A DNA stretch of 25,706 nt from a virus. Under the pieces are notes generated by a model that worked only from the letters and a program-made list of their open reading frames with translations, was not told where the DNA came from and searched no databases. Position 1 is the stretch's first letter; each line of letters begins with the position of its first letter. Positions 7,298 to 14,560 of the stretch are shown here, piece by piece. The stretch lies in IMG/VR virus record IMGVR_UViG_3300044630_007489, positions 1-25,706 of that record. One strand, written 5' to 3'. The translations under genes and the position numbers were made by a program.

Positions 7298-7549
7298 CTA
7301 TTGCAATCGACCTGTTACATGGTCATTGATATGCTGATCTAACTTTACTTCAGTACGAAGAGCTGTATCTTCTACTCTGTCAATTGAGAGTCCAAGACTT
7401 TTTCCAAGATTTTCAATTTTGTCTACTACAAAGTTGTGATCTTGCTTATTTTCTTCCCACCGCTTTTTGTTAGTGCGACGACCTGTCTCAATTAAAGCAA
7501 CAGCAATAAGGCTAATTGCGCCAATAAGCGAGACAACTATTTCACTCAT
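7298..7549 (-). CDS. Holin-like single-span membrane protein
   Basis: An 83-residue protein with one N-terminal hydrophobic segment (VVSLIGAISLIAVALIETG, residues 5-23), a basic stop (RRTNKKR) and a predicted amphipathic or coiled-coil tail ending in KLDQHINDHVTGRLQ. Its ATG overlaps the stop of the endolysin gene by ATGA (7546-7549). Position directly after an endolysin gene and the N-terminal span suggest a holin, antiholin or spanin-like factor. Short holins are too diverse to prove by eye. Confidence 0.65.
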   Translation of the reverse strand: MSEIVVSLIGAISLIAVALIETGRRTNKKRWEENKQDHNFVVDKIENLGKSLGLSIDRVEDTALRTEVKLDQHINDHVTGRLQ

Positions 7550-8079
7550 GCAGCGCCAGGCTTAGGGAGTGCGCGCCAGGCTGCCTCGAACTTTACTGCG
7601 TCTTTTGCCATTTCAGGATCAAGCTCAAGGTGAATCCACATGCCGCCCTGCGAGCCAGCGTTGTCCTTGGCATTGTAAATCTTTACACCTTTTTCGCCTT
7701 CACCACGTGAGCAGCGGAATCCACGTCCCCAGCCTGGCTTTTTGTCTGTTACATCAGCGTCAAACGCGTAGTCGTGAATCTCAACAATGCCGAGCTCCTT
7801 CGAGTACTTAAGGAACCAGTCCCACATTTCTACGCCTGTTGCACGCTTCGCGTATCCAACGTCACAAGCCGCGCCAGTTGCGTGAACGCTGAGGAACTTG
7901 TCCATTCCTGGGTCAGACGCTTTCTTGCCAGCAGTCTGCGAGTTGCGCATAAGACGATTTGCGTAGATGCCCATGTTTTTTGTCTTCCAACGCTTACCGC
8001 AGAGCTCTACAAGCTTCTCGGTCCCCGGCTGGGCTTTCTTTCCGTCAAACGATGGGTAGTATGGGTATTTGCGTGGCAT
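7546..8079 (-). CDS. M15/VanY-type peptidase endolysin
   Basis: A 177-residue protein with the zinc-site pattern of D,D-carboxypeptidase/L-alanyl-D-glutamate endopeptidases of the M15 and related families: S-x-H-x-x-G-x-A-x-D as SVHATGAACD (H66, D73) and a second histidine in MWIHLEL (H150). It would cleave peptide cross-links or stem peptides of host peptidoglycan. No signal peptide and no separate wall-binding domain are present, so release depends on the holin encoded immediately downstream. The ATG has GGAG 8 bases upstream and a TATAAT at 8114-8119. The catalytic pattern is clear; exact bond specificity is not. Confidence 0.87.
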   Translation of the reverse strand: MPRKYPYYPSFDGKKAQPGTEKLVELCGKRWKTKNMGIYANRLMRNSQTAGKKASDPGMDKFLSVHATGAACDVGYAKRATGVEMWDWFLKYSKELGIVEIHDYAFDADVTDKKPGWGRGFRCSRGEGEKGVKIYNAKDNAGSQGGMWIHLELDPEMAKDAVKFEAAWRALPKPGAA

Positions 8080-8113
8080 AATAGATCACTCCGTGTGCTA
8101 GGGATTAAGTAGA

Positions 8114-8119
8114 ATTATA
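8114..8119 (-). promoter_or_regulatory. -10 element for the lysis cassette
   Basis: On the minus strand TATAAT lies 35 bases before the endolysin ATG, leaving room for a leader of about 28 bases with the GGAG site. No good -35 hexamer is seen at 16 to 18 bases. A rightward -10 lies 34 bases away, making this a divergent promoter pair. Confidence 0.5.
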
Positions 8120-8152
8120 GCTCGCTTCTTTAGCCTTCATTTCCAACTGCAG

Positions 8153-8158
8153 TATAGA
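8153..8158 (+). promoter_or_regulatory. -10 element of a likely leaderless transcript
   Basis: TATAGA ends 8 bases before ATG 8167, and no ribosome binding site is present. Transcription would start at or within a base or two of the start codon. Confidence 0.5.
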
Positions 8159-8166
8159 ATGTCCTA

Positions 8167-8967
8167 ATGAAGTCTCACCCGTATTTTGGAATCAGTGACA
8201 GGGTTGTAGATGTGGCGAAGCCTTTATTGAATAATAGTGGTGATTACCATATGACTCATAGCGCTAGACTAGCGAGAACTGCTGAGATCCTGACAGGGCT
8301 GGTAGAGGAGGCGGGAGAAAACTGCCGAATTCTTGAACTTGGGACCAGCAGCTTTTTTCCAGTTTTTTTAAAGTCACTTTTTCCGGGCGTCACTATTGAT
8401 GTAACTGACTACGACGGAGTTCGAAAAGAGGGAGAACGCCAAAGGGGTGTGGATGTGGCTGGGCAGTCTACAGTGGTGCGTGCGTTTACAGTCGATCTTG
8501 AGCACGATGTTTTGCCTGTTAAAGATGAAACATATGACATCGTCATTTGTTGCGAGGTTCTTGAGCATATGGAAATAGACCCAATGTTTATGCTCAGTGA
8601 GGTAAATAGAGTTCTAAAAACAAATGGAAAACTTCTATTGACTACGCCAAATGTTCTTAGTTCTCGCGCGTTTGTAAGAATCTTTGAAGGATATCCTCCG
8701 TACTTCTTTATGCAGTATCACAAGACGCGTGAGTATCATCGTCACAACTATGAGTACTCGCTTAAAGTTCTTTGGAGTACATTGAAATGTGCTGGATTCG
8801 AGCCATCGGTGTGGACGGAGGACTTATTTGAAGATTCGCGTCCTCATATTGTTGACAACTTAAACTACTTTGGATTTAAGGTTGCAAACACAGGAGATAA
8901 CTTAATTGCAATTGCTCCAAAGATATCTGGAGTTGTAGAAAGATATCCAAATGGTCTCTACGTTTAA
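8167..8967 (+). CDS. Class I SAM-dependent methyltransferase
   Basis: A 266-residue protein with a Rossmann-type methyltransferase core: motif I RILELGTSS (residues 54-62), an acidic residue after strand 2 (VTIDVTDYDG), FTVDLEHDVLPVKDE, motif IV YDIVICCEVLEHM (123-135) and the strand 5 segment GKLLLTTPNVLSS. This is the pattern of UbiE/small-molecule or glycan O-methyltransferases (Methyltransf_11/23) rather than DNA methyltransferases, as no NPPY or PCQ motif occurs. It lacks a ribosome binding site and has a -10 element close to the ATG. It overlaps the GH130-like gene by 17 bases, so the pair probably acts on the same carbohydrate-containing substrate; that is inference. Confidence 0.82.
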   Translation: MKSHPYFGISDRVVDVAKPLLNNSGDYHMTHSARLARTAEILTGLVEEAGENCRILELGTSSFFPVFLKSLFPGVTIDVTDYDGVRKEGERQRGVDVAGQSTVVRAFTVDLEHDVLPVKDETYDIVICCEVLEHMEIDPMFMLSEVNRVLKTNGKLLLTTPNVLSSRAFVRIFEGYPPYFFMQYHKTREYHRHNYEYSLKVLWSTLKCAGFEPSVWTEDLFEDSRPHIVDNLNYFGFKVANTGDNLIAIAPKISGVVERYPNGLYV

Positions 8968-9880
8968 AGATCTTGGCGGAGACATTAAGTACTTACGCCG
9001 ATTAGTAGACAAGGAAGTTAAAACATGGAGCGCATTCAACGCGTCTATTGGTGTGTCGGACTCTGGCTCATACGCCGTAGCTATCCGCTCGAGCAATTAC
9101 GTAATTCTTCCTCACGGAGAATTGCGCGTCACGACTGGTGGTCCGATACGAAACCAGGTATGGTTTGCAGAGTTAACCGACAGTCTAGAGCTAGAGAATC
9201 TGCGACAGATAGATTTCAGTCGGTGCGGAATGGACGTAACTCGTGGAGTAGAGGATCCTAAGCTGCTCTGGCGCGACAAGAAATGGATGTTTACCGGTGT
9301 TGTATTGGAAAGAAACATACCAGTTGCTCGCAATTGCTTGTGCTATCTAGATAAAAACGCGGAGTACGTTACTAAAATAGAAGTTCTTCCCGGGTACGAA
9401 ACAAAACGCGCAGAAAAAAATTGGATGACTGCCTATAAAAAACCAAAGAATTTTGACTACATATACGATGGAAATGGCATTGTAAGCAACGGTAGCGTTA
9501 TTCACCGTTTACGTGATAACGAGCGTACTTCTGCTCTTCGTGGGAACGCTCATCTTATTGAATTTGACGATGGCACTTACTTAGGGATAATGCATAATCT
9601 TTCAATTAAAAGATCTACTAGATTTTCCAACGAAACATTTGGGATGCAGGAGACAGTAATCAAAGACTACAATCATTTCTTTGTAAAATTTGATAACAAT
9701 GGCTGGGCTACGCATGTTAGTGAACCTTTTCAATTTGTATCAGAAGGCATTGAGTTCGCGGCAGGTATTGTTGCAAAAGATAGCGACTACGTTATTTCAT
9801 TTGGCAGAGAAGATATGTCTTGCAATTTAGCAATCATTAATCAAGAGACAGTTCACAAGATGCTGCATTCAATAGAATAA
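8951..9880 (+). CDS. GH130-like beta-propeller protein
   Basis: A 309-residue protein with hallmarks of five-bladed propellers of the GH130 phosphorylase type: GVEDPKLLWRDKKWMFTGVV (residues 99-118, with conserved E101/D102), RGNAHLIEFDDGTYLGIMH (197-215) and EGIEFAAGIV followed by YVISFGREDMSCNLAII (265-296). GH130 enzymes split beta-mannosides with phosphate. The final blade could also serve only as a glycan-binding fold. It begins inside the 3' end of the methyltransferase gene, indicating an operon. No signal peptide is visible, so it would act in the cytoplasm. Family call is from these motifs; substrate is unknown. Confidence 0.65.
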   Translation: MVSTFKDLGGDIKYLRRLVDKEVKTWSAFNASIGVSDSGSYAVAIRSSNYVILPHGELRVTTGGPIRNQVWFAELTDSLELENLRQIDFSRCGMDVTRGVEDPKLLWRDKKWMFTGVVLERNIPVARNCLCYLDKNAEYVTKIEVLPGYETKRAEKNWMTAYKKPKNFDYIYDGNGIVSNGSVIHRLRDNERTSALRGNAHLIEFDDGTYLGIMHNLSIKRSTRFSNETFGMQETVIKDYNHFFVKFDNNGWATHVSEPFQFVSEGIEFAAGIVAKDSDYVISFGREDMSCNLAIINQETVHKMLHSIE

Positions 9881-9883
9881 AAT
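9878..9883 (+). promoter_or_regulatory. Possible -10 element, leaderless Nei/Fpg gene
   Basis: TAAAAT ends 7 bases before ATG 9891 and overlaps the stop codon of the preceding gene. No ribosome binding site is visible before the ATG. Confidence 0.3.
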
Positions 9884-9890
9884 AAACTTC

Positions 9891-10685
9891 ATGCCTGAAG
9901 GACACACAATACGACATCTAGCAACAGTTCACTCCTATGGGTTTGTTGGTACGATTGTAGACGCTACTAGCCCGCAAGGTAGATTCACTGATGGCGCCGC
10001 TAGTATCAACGGTTCTATTATGACAGAGACAAGTGCGCACGGCAAGCATTTATTTCTGCACTTTGACGAAAAGATTCTTCATGTTCATCTTGGGTTGTAT
10101 GGGTGGTTTAAACTTCGTAAGTTTAAGAATCAAGAGCCAGGCGATTCAACAAGACTGCGCCTTTCTAACGGTGAGTACTTGTCAGATTTGTCTGGGCCAA
10201 CTGCATGCGAAATCTACACTTATCAGCAGATGCTAGATAAAAAAGCTAAACTTGGCCCGGACCCTATTCACGAAGACGCCGACCCTGAAAAGGCTTGGGC
10301 ACGAATTAGCAAGAGCAAAAAAACAATCGGTGGGCTGTTAATGGACCAAGCGACGATTGCTGGTATTGGAAATGTGTATCGTGCAGAGATCTTGTTTCTT
10401 AATAACCTTTCTCCATTTGTTTCTGGCAAAGATGTGCCGCGTGAAAAGTTTAACAGCATTTGGGACGACTCAGTTAGATTGCTCAAGCTTGGCGCAGAAG
10501 ACGGCAAGATAAAAACTGTCGATGAGAAGCACTTACAGATGCATGGCGTTGAATTACACGGTTGTACTCAATATAGCTATGTGTATAAAAGAACTGGCAA
10601 CTCTTGTTTACTTTGCAATCAAGCAGTTTTATCAGATACTCTTGACGGACGCACAGTCTATTGGTGCCCATCGTGTCAGAGATAG
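9891..10685 (+). CDS. nei: Fpg/Nei-family DNA glycosylase/AP lyase
   Basis: A 264-residue protein with the full set of Fpg/Nei features. The N-terminus is MPEGHTIRH, with the catalytic proline P2 and E3 exposed after Met removal. A lysine in AHGKHL (K52) matches the beta-hairpin lysine. The helix-two-turn-helix contains GNVYRAEILF (160-169), and a C-terminal zinc finger has C239, C242, C259 and C262. The PEGH start resembles Nei and actinobacterial Nei1/Nei2 more than Fpg (PELPE). It removes oxidised bases and nicks the abasic site. It sits between the GH130-like gene and the DUF3039 gene. The gene is complete and all key residues are present, so it is probably active; the symbol indicates the subfamily only. 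Confidence 0.9.
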   Translation: MPEGHTIRHLATVHSYGFVGTIVDATSPQGRFTDGAASINGSIMTETSAHGKHLFLHFDEKILHVHLGLYGWFKLRKFKNQEPGDSTRLRLSNGEYLSDLSGPTACEIYTYQQMLDKKAKLGPDPIHEDADPEKAWARISKSKKTIGGLLMDQATIAGIGNVYRAEILFLNNLSPFVSGKDVPREKFNSIWDDSVRLLKLGAEDGKIKTVDEKHLQMHGVELHGCTQYSYVYKRTGNSCLLCNQAVLSDTLDGRTVYWCPSCQR

Positions 10686-10894
10686 AGATAAAAGAAAACA
10701 CGCAGTTAAACATTTCGCCTGACGGTAATCACGACAAGTTTGCTCACTATGTTGACGAAGTTGAGGCTATGGAATCGTTTGTGTATGGCGTACCAATCAT
10801 GGCGCTGTGCGGGAAGATTTGGGTGCCATCGCGAGACGGAAGCAGTTATAACATCTGCCCAACTTGCAAAGAAATCTATAGTCAATTACATTGA
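10673..10894 (+). CDS. DUF3039-like zinc-knuckle protein
   Basis: A protein of about 73 residues matching the actinobacterial DUF3039 pattern: GNHDKFAHYVDE, then PIMALCGKIWVPSRDGSSYN and ICPTCKEIY. The conserved cysteines (ALCGK and CPTC) suggest a bound metal. It overlaps the 3' end of the glycosylase gene. The start is uncertain: GTG 10673, GTG 10664 and TTG 10661 are in frame and none has a strong ribosome binding site; 10673 gives the smallest overlap. Function of DUF3039 is unknown. Its presence is good evidence for an actinobacterial host. Confidence 0.75.
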   Translation: MSEIEIKENTQLNISPDGNHDKFAHYVDEVEAMESFVYGVPIMALCGKIWVPSRDGSSYNICPTCKEIYSQLH

Positions 10895-10916
10895 CAGTCA
10901 TTTCACCAAGTATAAT
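10891..10916 (+). promoter_or_regulatory. Promoter candidate for the ribonucleotide reductase gene
   Basis: TTGACA (10891-10896) and TATAAT (10911-10916) are both perfect consensus hexamers but are only 14 bases apart, shorter than the usual 16 to 18. A 36-base leader follows, with a GAGG ribosome binding site 9 bases before ATG 10953. The -35 hexamer overlaps the end of the DUF3039 gene. Confidence 0.5.
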
Positions 10917-10952
10917 TTATCTTTCTAATCATTTCAGTTTGAGGTTTTCACT

Positions 10953-13004
10953 ATGTCATCGCTATTTTCTTTTCGTATCAATGACGAATTTGTAGCGGGA
11001 TATAAAGATAAAAAAGCTCCGTTTGGCTATCGAGATGCTGCAGGAAACTCAGTTGGTGAAATCACTTTTCTTCGCACTTACTCTCGTTTAAAAGAAGACG
11101 GAACTAAAGAGACTTGGGTTGACGTCTGCGAACGAGTAATCAACGGAATGTATTCATTGCAAAAAGATCATTGCAAGTCGAGTCGTCTTCCGTGGAATGA
11201 TTCTAAAGCGCAAGCGAGTGCAAAGGAAGCTTTTGACCGCTTGTTCAATTTAAAGTGGACGCCGCCTGGTCGTGGGCTTTGGGTAATGGGTACGCCAATT
11301 GTAAACACTCAGAAAAACTCTGCTGCTTTGCAGAACTGTGCGTTTGTTTCAACTGCTGAAATGAATAAGCATAACCCAGCAAAACCATTTGCATTTCTTA
11401 TGGAAGCATCAATGCTTGGCGTTGGCGTTGGATTTGATGACAAGGGCGCAGACAAAGACTTTACAATTTACAAGCCACTTGACAATAAAGTTATTCTTCA
11501 AATCATTCCAGATACTCGCGAAGGTTGGGTTCAATCAGTAAGCGATTTGATTAACACTTACTTAAAGCCAGAGCAGACATCTCTTACATTTGACTACTCG
11601 CTTATTCGTTTAGCAGGCGAGCCAATTAGAACATTTGGTGGAACTGCTGCTGGCCCAGATCCTTTGATTATGTTGCATAACCATATTCATAGAATATTTG
11701 CTGGACGCGAAGGACAGAAACTTTCGCGCGTCGATATTGCTGATATCGGAAACCTTATCGGAGTATGCGTAGTATCTGGCAACGTTCGTCGTTCTGCTGA
11801 ATTGCTACTTGGTCGCCTTGGTGATGAAAGCTTTTTAAATCTTAAAAATGCTGCTGTGTATCCTGAGCGCAATTCGTATGACGCAGACTCTCCTGGTTGG
11901 GGTTGGATGTCTAACAACTCTGTTGAGACATCTGTTGGCCAAGATTTATCAAGTATTGTTGAAGGAATTTCTTTAAATGGAGAACCTGGTGTTATTTGGT
12001 TAGATGTATCGCGTAAGTATGGACGACTTGCTGACCCTGCTAACAATAAGGACTGGCGCGTTGCTGGATACAATCCTTGCGCAGAACAGTCACTTGAGTC
12101 GTACGAGTGCTGCACGCTTGTTGAGACATATCTAAACCGTCATGAAAATCTTGAAGACTACAAGCGCACGTTGAAGTTTGCTTATCTTTACGCCAAGACA
12201 GTGACGTTGTTGCCAACGCATTGGGAAGAGACAAACGCAATTATGCAGCGGAATCGTCGCATTGGCACTTCAATGTCGGGTGTTGCTAACTTTGCTGATC
12301 GTGTTGGTTTGCCTATTCTTCGTGAGTGGATGGACACTGGTTATAGCACTATTAAAAGCTATGACAATATTTACTCTGAATGGTTGGGTGTTCGCGAATC
12401 AATCAAGATGACAACAGTAAAACCTTCAGGTACTGTGTCTATTCTTGCTGGAGAGTCTCCTGGAGTTCACTGGACACCTGGTGGTAAATACTTTAACAGA
12501 GCAATTCGTTTCTCTAATGATGACCCAATGCTGCCATTATTTAAGATGGCGAACTATCGAGTTGAGCCTGCGTCAGAATCGCCAACTACAACAAGCGTTG
12601 TGTTCTTTCCGATTAAGTCTGATGCTGAGCGTGCTGAACGAGATGTAACAATCTTTGAAAAAATGTCACTTGCTGCTGTTGCACAAAGATACTGGTCAGA
12701 CAACTCTGTTTCTGTAACTATTTCATTCGACCCAGAAACTGAGTCACAGCACGTCGGAACTGTTCTACACATGTATGACGGTCAATTAAAAACTGTTTCA
12801 TTCTTGCCATCAGGAAACTTTACATATCCACAAATGCCTTATACACAAATCACCGAAGAAGAGTATAGAGAAGAAGGAGAGAATAAATTGTTCCCTATTG
12901 ACTTCTCTGGCGTTTACGCAGGAATGGCCGCTGACGCAATCGGAGAGTCGTATTGCACAACGGATTCTTGCGAGATTAAGTTTATTACCGAAAACAATAA
13001 GTAA
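10953..13004 (+). CDS. nrdJ: Adenosylcobalamin-dependent ribonucleoside-triphosphate reductase (class II)
   Basis: A 683-residue class II reductase of the monomeric RTPR type (Lactobacillus leichmannii family). Visible key residues: C129 in LQNCAFVST, the NPCAEQ motif with thiyl-radical cysteine C376 and glutamate E378, C387 in YECCTLVE eleven residues later, the VKPSGTVSILAG segment, and the C-terminal shuttle pair C668/C673 in SYCTTDSCEIK. It reduces ribonucleoside triphosphates using B12 and thioredoxin-like reductants, needs no oxygen, and would supply dNTPs for phage replication. The distance between the first two active-site cysteines (247) is shorter than in the L. leichmannii enzyme (289), suggesting loss of part of an insertion. 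It is followed 2 bases later by a WhiB gene. Confidence 0.95.
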   Translation: MSSLFSFRINDEFVAGYKDKKAPFGYRDAAGNSVGEITFLRTYSRLKEDGTKETWVDVCERVINGMYSLQKDHCKSSRLPWNDSKAQASAKEAFDRLFNLKWTPPGRGLWVMGTPIVNTQKNSAALQNCAFVSTAEMNKHNPAKPFAFLMEASMLGVGVGFDDKGADKDFTIYKPLDNKVILQIIPDTREGWVQSVSDLINTYLKPEQTSLTFDYSLIRLAGEPIRTFGGTAAGPDPLIMLHNHIHRIFAGREGQKLSRVDIADIGNLIGVCVVSGNVRRSAELLLGRLGDESFLNLKNAAVYPERNSYDADSPGWGWMSNNSVETSVGQDLSSIVEGISLNGEPGVIWLDVSRKYGRLADPANNKDWRVAGYNPCAEQSLESYECCTLVETYLNRHENLEDYKRTLKFAYLYAKTVTLLPTHWEETNAIMQRNRRIGTSMSGVANFADRVGLPILREWMDTGYSTIKSYDNIYSEWLGVRESIKMTTVKPSGTVSILAGESPGVHWTPGGKYFNRAIRFSNDDPMLPLFKMANYRVEPASESPTTTSVVFFPIKSDAERAERDVTIFEKMSLAAVAQRYWSDNSVSVTISFDPETESQHVGTVLHMYDGQLKTVSFLPSGNFTYPQMPYTQITEEEYREEGENKLFPIDFSGVYAGMAADAIGESYCTTDSCEIKFITENNK

Positions 13005-13006
13005 GT

Positions 13007-13339
13007 ATGACAACACAAAAGGTGAATATTACCCCTGTTCAAGGTGACACAGCCTGGGCTATTCATGGTGAATGCAGAGGACTTACTGCGCTGTTTTTTG
13101 GTGAACTAAAAGAAAAAGAGCATGCTCGTGCGCAAAGAGAAGCTGCGGCAGTTGCTGTATGCAAGCAATGCCCTGTCATGCTGCAGTGCAGACAGTTCGC
13201 TAGAGAGAACCGTGAACTTGGTGTTTGGGGCGGAGAAACAGAAGACGAGCGATACTTTGCCGGGTTTCTTAAAAACCCAGATGTCGTAAGACGCAATAAA
13301 GCCCGAGAGACCAGGTCTAAACTAGCCAACACCCACTAA
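13007..13339 (+). CDS. WhiB-family iron-sulfur protein (first copy)
   Basis: A 110-residue WhiB-like protein. The four cluster ligands are C23, C52, C55 and C61 in the pattern C-x28-C-x2-C-x5-C, followed by the family turn GVWGGET (72-78) and a basic C-terminal tail (RRNKARETRSK). WhiB proteins bind a 4Fe-4S cluster and act on the host sigma factor to change transcription; phage copies can repress host whiB genes or block superinfection. The start codon lies 2 bases after the reductase stop, so translation is probably coupled. All ligands are intact. Confidence 0.95.
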   Translation: MTTQKVNITPVQGDTAWAIHGECRGLTALFFGELKEKEHARAQREAAAVAVCKQCPVMLQCRQFARENRELGVWGGETEDERYFAGFLKNPDVVRRNKARETRSKLANTH

Positions 13340-13340
13340 A

Positions 13341-13349
13341 TGCTAGAAT
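13341..13349 (+). promoter_or_regulatory. Extended -10 candidate upstream of the small ORF/holin-like pair
   Basis: TGCTAGAAT fits an extended -10 (TGn plus TAGAAT) immediately after the WhiB stop codon. No clear -35. It would drive the 36-residue frame at 13387 and the membrane protein at 13512. Confidence 0.4.
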
Positions 13350-13386
13350 GCAATTAGGGAGAGGGCTGCCTACCAAGGAGCTCTCA

Positions 13387-13497
13387 GTGCAGTTTAAGAA
13401 AGTTTTGTCACAATTGCTTGTGGACACTTGTCTGTGCAGACCAGAGCATACTCACTTTACGTTATTTAATACGCGCGTCGGCAGCAGAAAGCGATAA
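13387..13497 (+). CDS. Small protein with strong RBS
   Basis: A 36-residue frame from GTG 13387, with AAGGAG (13375-13380) 6 bases upstream, ending at TAA 13495-13497. It encodes (M)QFKKVLSQLLVDTCLCRPEH and 16 further residues ending in a basic GSRKR. No family is recognised. It fills the gap between WhiB 1 and the holin-like gene. The ribosome binding site is the main support. Confidence 0.4.
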   Translation: MQFKKVLSQLLVDTCLCRPEHTHFTLFNTRVGSRKR

Positions 13498-13511
13498 CCA
13501 AGGAGTATACA

Positions 13512-13754
13512 ATGGAGCAAACAAAACAAATCATCTGGAGAATTGTTGCAACGTTTGCAGCAACCGGTCTTAGCGTCGTTGGCGCTGGAGCGATTGTAGA
13601 CGTTCCACTTATTAAGGCTGTTCTAATGGCTGGTATCGGTGGAGTTGCGTTCGTAGTTGAAGGTCTCGCAAGAGCGTACATGGACGATGGCAAACTAACA
13701 ACAGCTGAGATTAACGAAGTCTTCCGAAAGGTAGACAAGAAAAAAGGCGAATAA
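13512..13754 (+). CDS. Holin-like two-helix membrane protein
   Basis: An 80-residue protein with two hydrophobic segments (IVATFAATGLSVVGAGAIV, about 11-29, and LIKAVLMAGIGGVAFVVEGL, about 33-52) and a charged C-terminus with the motif DDGKLTTAEINEVFRKVD. Two short spans and a charged tail of this type are common among actinophage holin or lysis-associated membrane proteins. AAGGAG lies 8 bases before the ATG. It is flanked by two WhiB genes rather than by the endolysin. Confidence 0.65.
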   Translation: MEQTKQIIWRIVATFAATGLSVVGAGAIVDVPLIKAVLMAGIGGVAFVVEGLARAYMDDGKLTTAEINEVFRKVDKKKGE

Positions 13755-13762
13755 GGTAGACG

Positions 13763-14047
13763 TTGAAGATCACGTGGATGAATGAAGCAAATTGTAAAAA
13801 GAAGACAAATCTTTTTTATATAGCACTAGATGAAACCGCTACTCAGCGAAGAAAACGTGAAGCTCTAGCAAAGGCGATATGCAAATCATGCTCTGTTATC
13901 GGCCCATGCAGAGACTACGCTCGAGCTAACAATGAACTTGGCATATGGGGAGGCGAAACCGAAGAAGAAAGATTCTTTGGTGGCTATCTTAACAGTCCTG
14001 TGGTGAACAAACGTCTTGCTCGAATGCGTCGTCGTCTTGAGCGTTAG
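13763..14047 (+). CDS. WhiB-family iron-sulfur protein (second copy)
   Basis: A 94-residue WhiB-like protein with ligands C11, C40, C43 and C49 and the turn GIWGGETEEERFFGGYL (60-76), close to the first copy over this part. The start is TTG 13763 with AAGG 6 bases upstream; ATG 13778 is possible. The N-terminus is about 12 residues shorter than in the first copy and the tail ends in RMRRRLER. The two genes are 420 bases apart and probably paralogues from duplication or separate acquisition; they could recognise different sigma partners or promoters. Confidence 0.93.
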   Translation: MKITWMNEANCKKKTNLFYIALDETATQRRKREALAKAICKSCSVIGPCRDYARANNELGIWGGETEEERFFGGYLNSPVVNKRLARMRRRLER

Positions 14048-14108
14048 TCTCTCCTTGCCACGCTAAGGCTCGTAAAACTGCATTGCGCATTTCTTCAAAG
14101 TCTGGCAT
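13989..14108 (-). CDS. Small protein overlapping the WhiB 2 3' end in antisense
   Basis: A 39-residue frame, MPDFEEMRNAVLRALAWQGE and 19 more, starting 2 bases after the stop of the upstream minus-strand gene and ending inside WhiB 2 on the opposite strand (about 59 bases of overlap). The first 20 residues form a plausible amphipathic helix. There is no strong ribosome binding site; translation could be by coupling. Confidence 0.3.
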   Translation of the reverse strand: MPDFEEMRNAVLRALAWQGETNAQDDDAFEQDVCSPQDC

Positions 14109-14110
14109 TG

Positions 14111-14308
14111 CTATTCGTCGTCAATGTTGACTTTTGTTCTTGTGACTGTAAAAGTGCGCATCGCAAGTTTAGACAGCAATTTCTTATCTTGCTCCAAGCG
14201 AGCAACATGCTTTTTTAGATCTTTTAGATCTGGAGTAATCCACCAATGGTAAAAAGCTAAACCAGCTATTGAACCAAGGCATACTCCAGTTAGGAATCCT
14301 GTAAACAT
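14111..14308 (-). CDS. Single-span membrane protein with coiled coil
   Basis: A 65-residue protein with an N-terminal transmembrane helix (FLTGVCLGSIAGLAFYHWWI, residues 4-23) and a charged helical segment (LKDLKKHVARLEQDKKLLSK) that looks like a coiled coil. Its ATG follows directly on the stop of the upstream gene (TAAATG). The shape is like an inner-membrane spanin or a small lysis factor, but nothing in the sequence proves it. Confidence 0.6.
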   Translation of the reverse strand: MFTGFLTGVCLGSIAGLAFYHWWITPDLKDLKKHVARLEQDKKLLSKLAMRTFTVTRTKVNIDDE

Positions 14309-14560
14309 TTAGTCCTCTTTTTTGTGATTAAAAACAGTAGTCGCTCTGTCAATTGCTTGCCATAAGTCTGGCCATTCGTCGCGATGCTTTCGTGCTACGA
14401 AGTCTTGATACTTAGGCATTTTACCTTTATTTTCTATGGCAGCAAATATATCGCCGAACGCTCGTTCGTAGTTTTCAATTCTTTTCTTTAGTAAAAAATT
14501 AGCTACCCAGACTTTAACAAGTTGCTTTTGAAGTTGTTTTACTTTAGAACTGACAAGCAT
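14309..14560 (-). CDS. Hypothetical protein, helical
   Basis: An 83-residue protein with a basic helical N-terminus (SSKVKQLQKQLVKVWVANFL) and a mixed C-terminal half containing DEWPDLWQAIDRATTVF. No membrane span, Cys motif or known family is seen. It is the middle gene of a head-to-tail set with the HTH protein upstream and the single-span protein downstream, so it is presumably co-transcribed with them. Confidence 0.55.
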   Translation of the reverse strand: MLVSSKVKQLQKQLVKVWVANFLLKKRIENYERAFGDIFAAIENKGKMPKYQDFVARKHRDEWPDLWQAIDRATTVFNHKKED

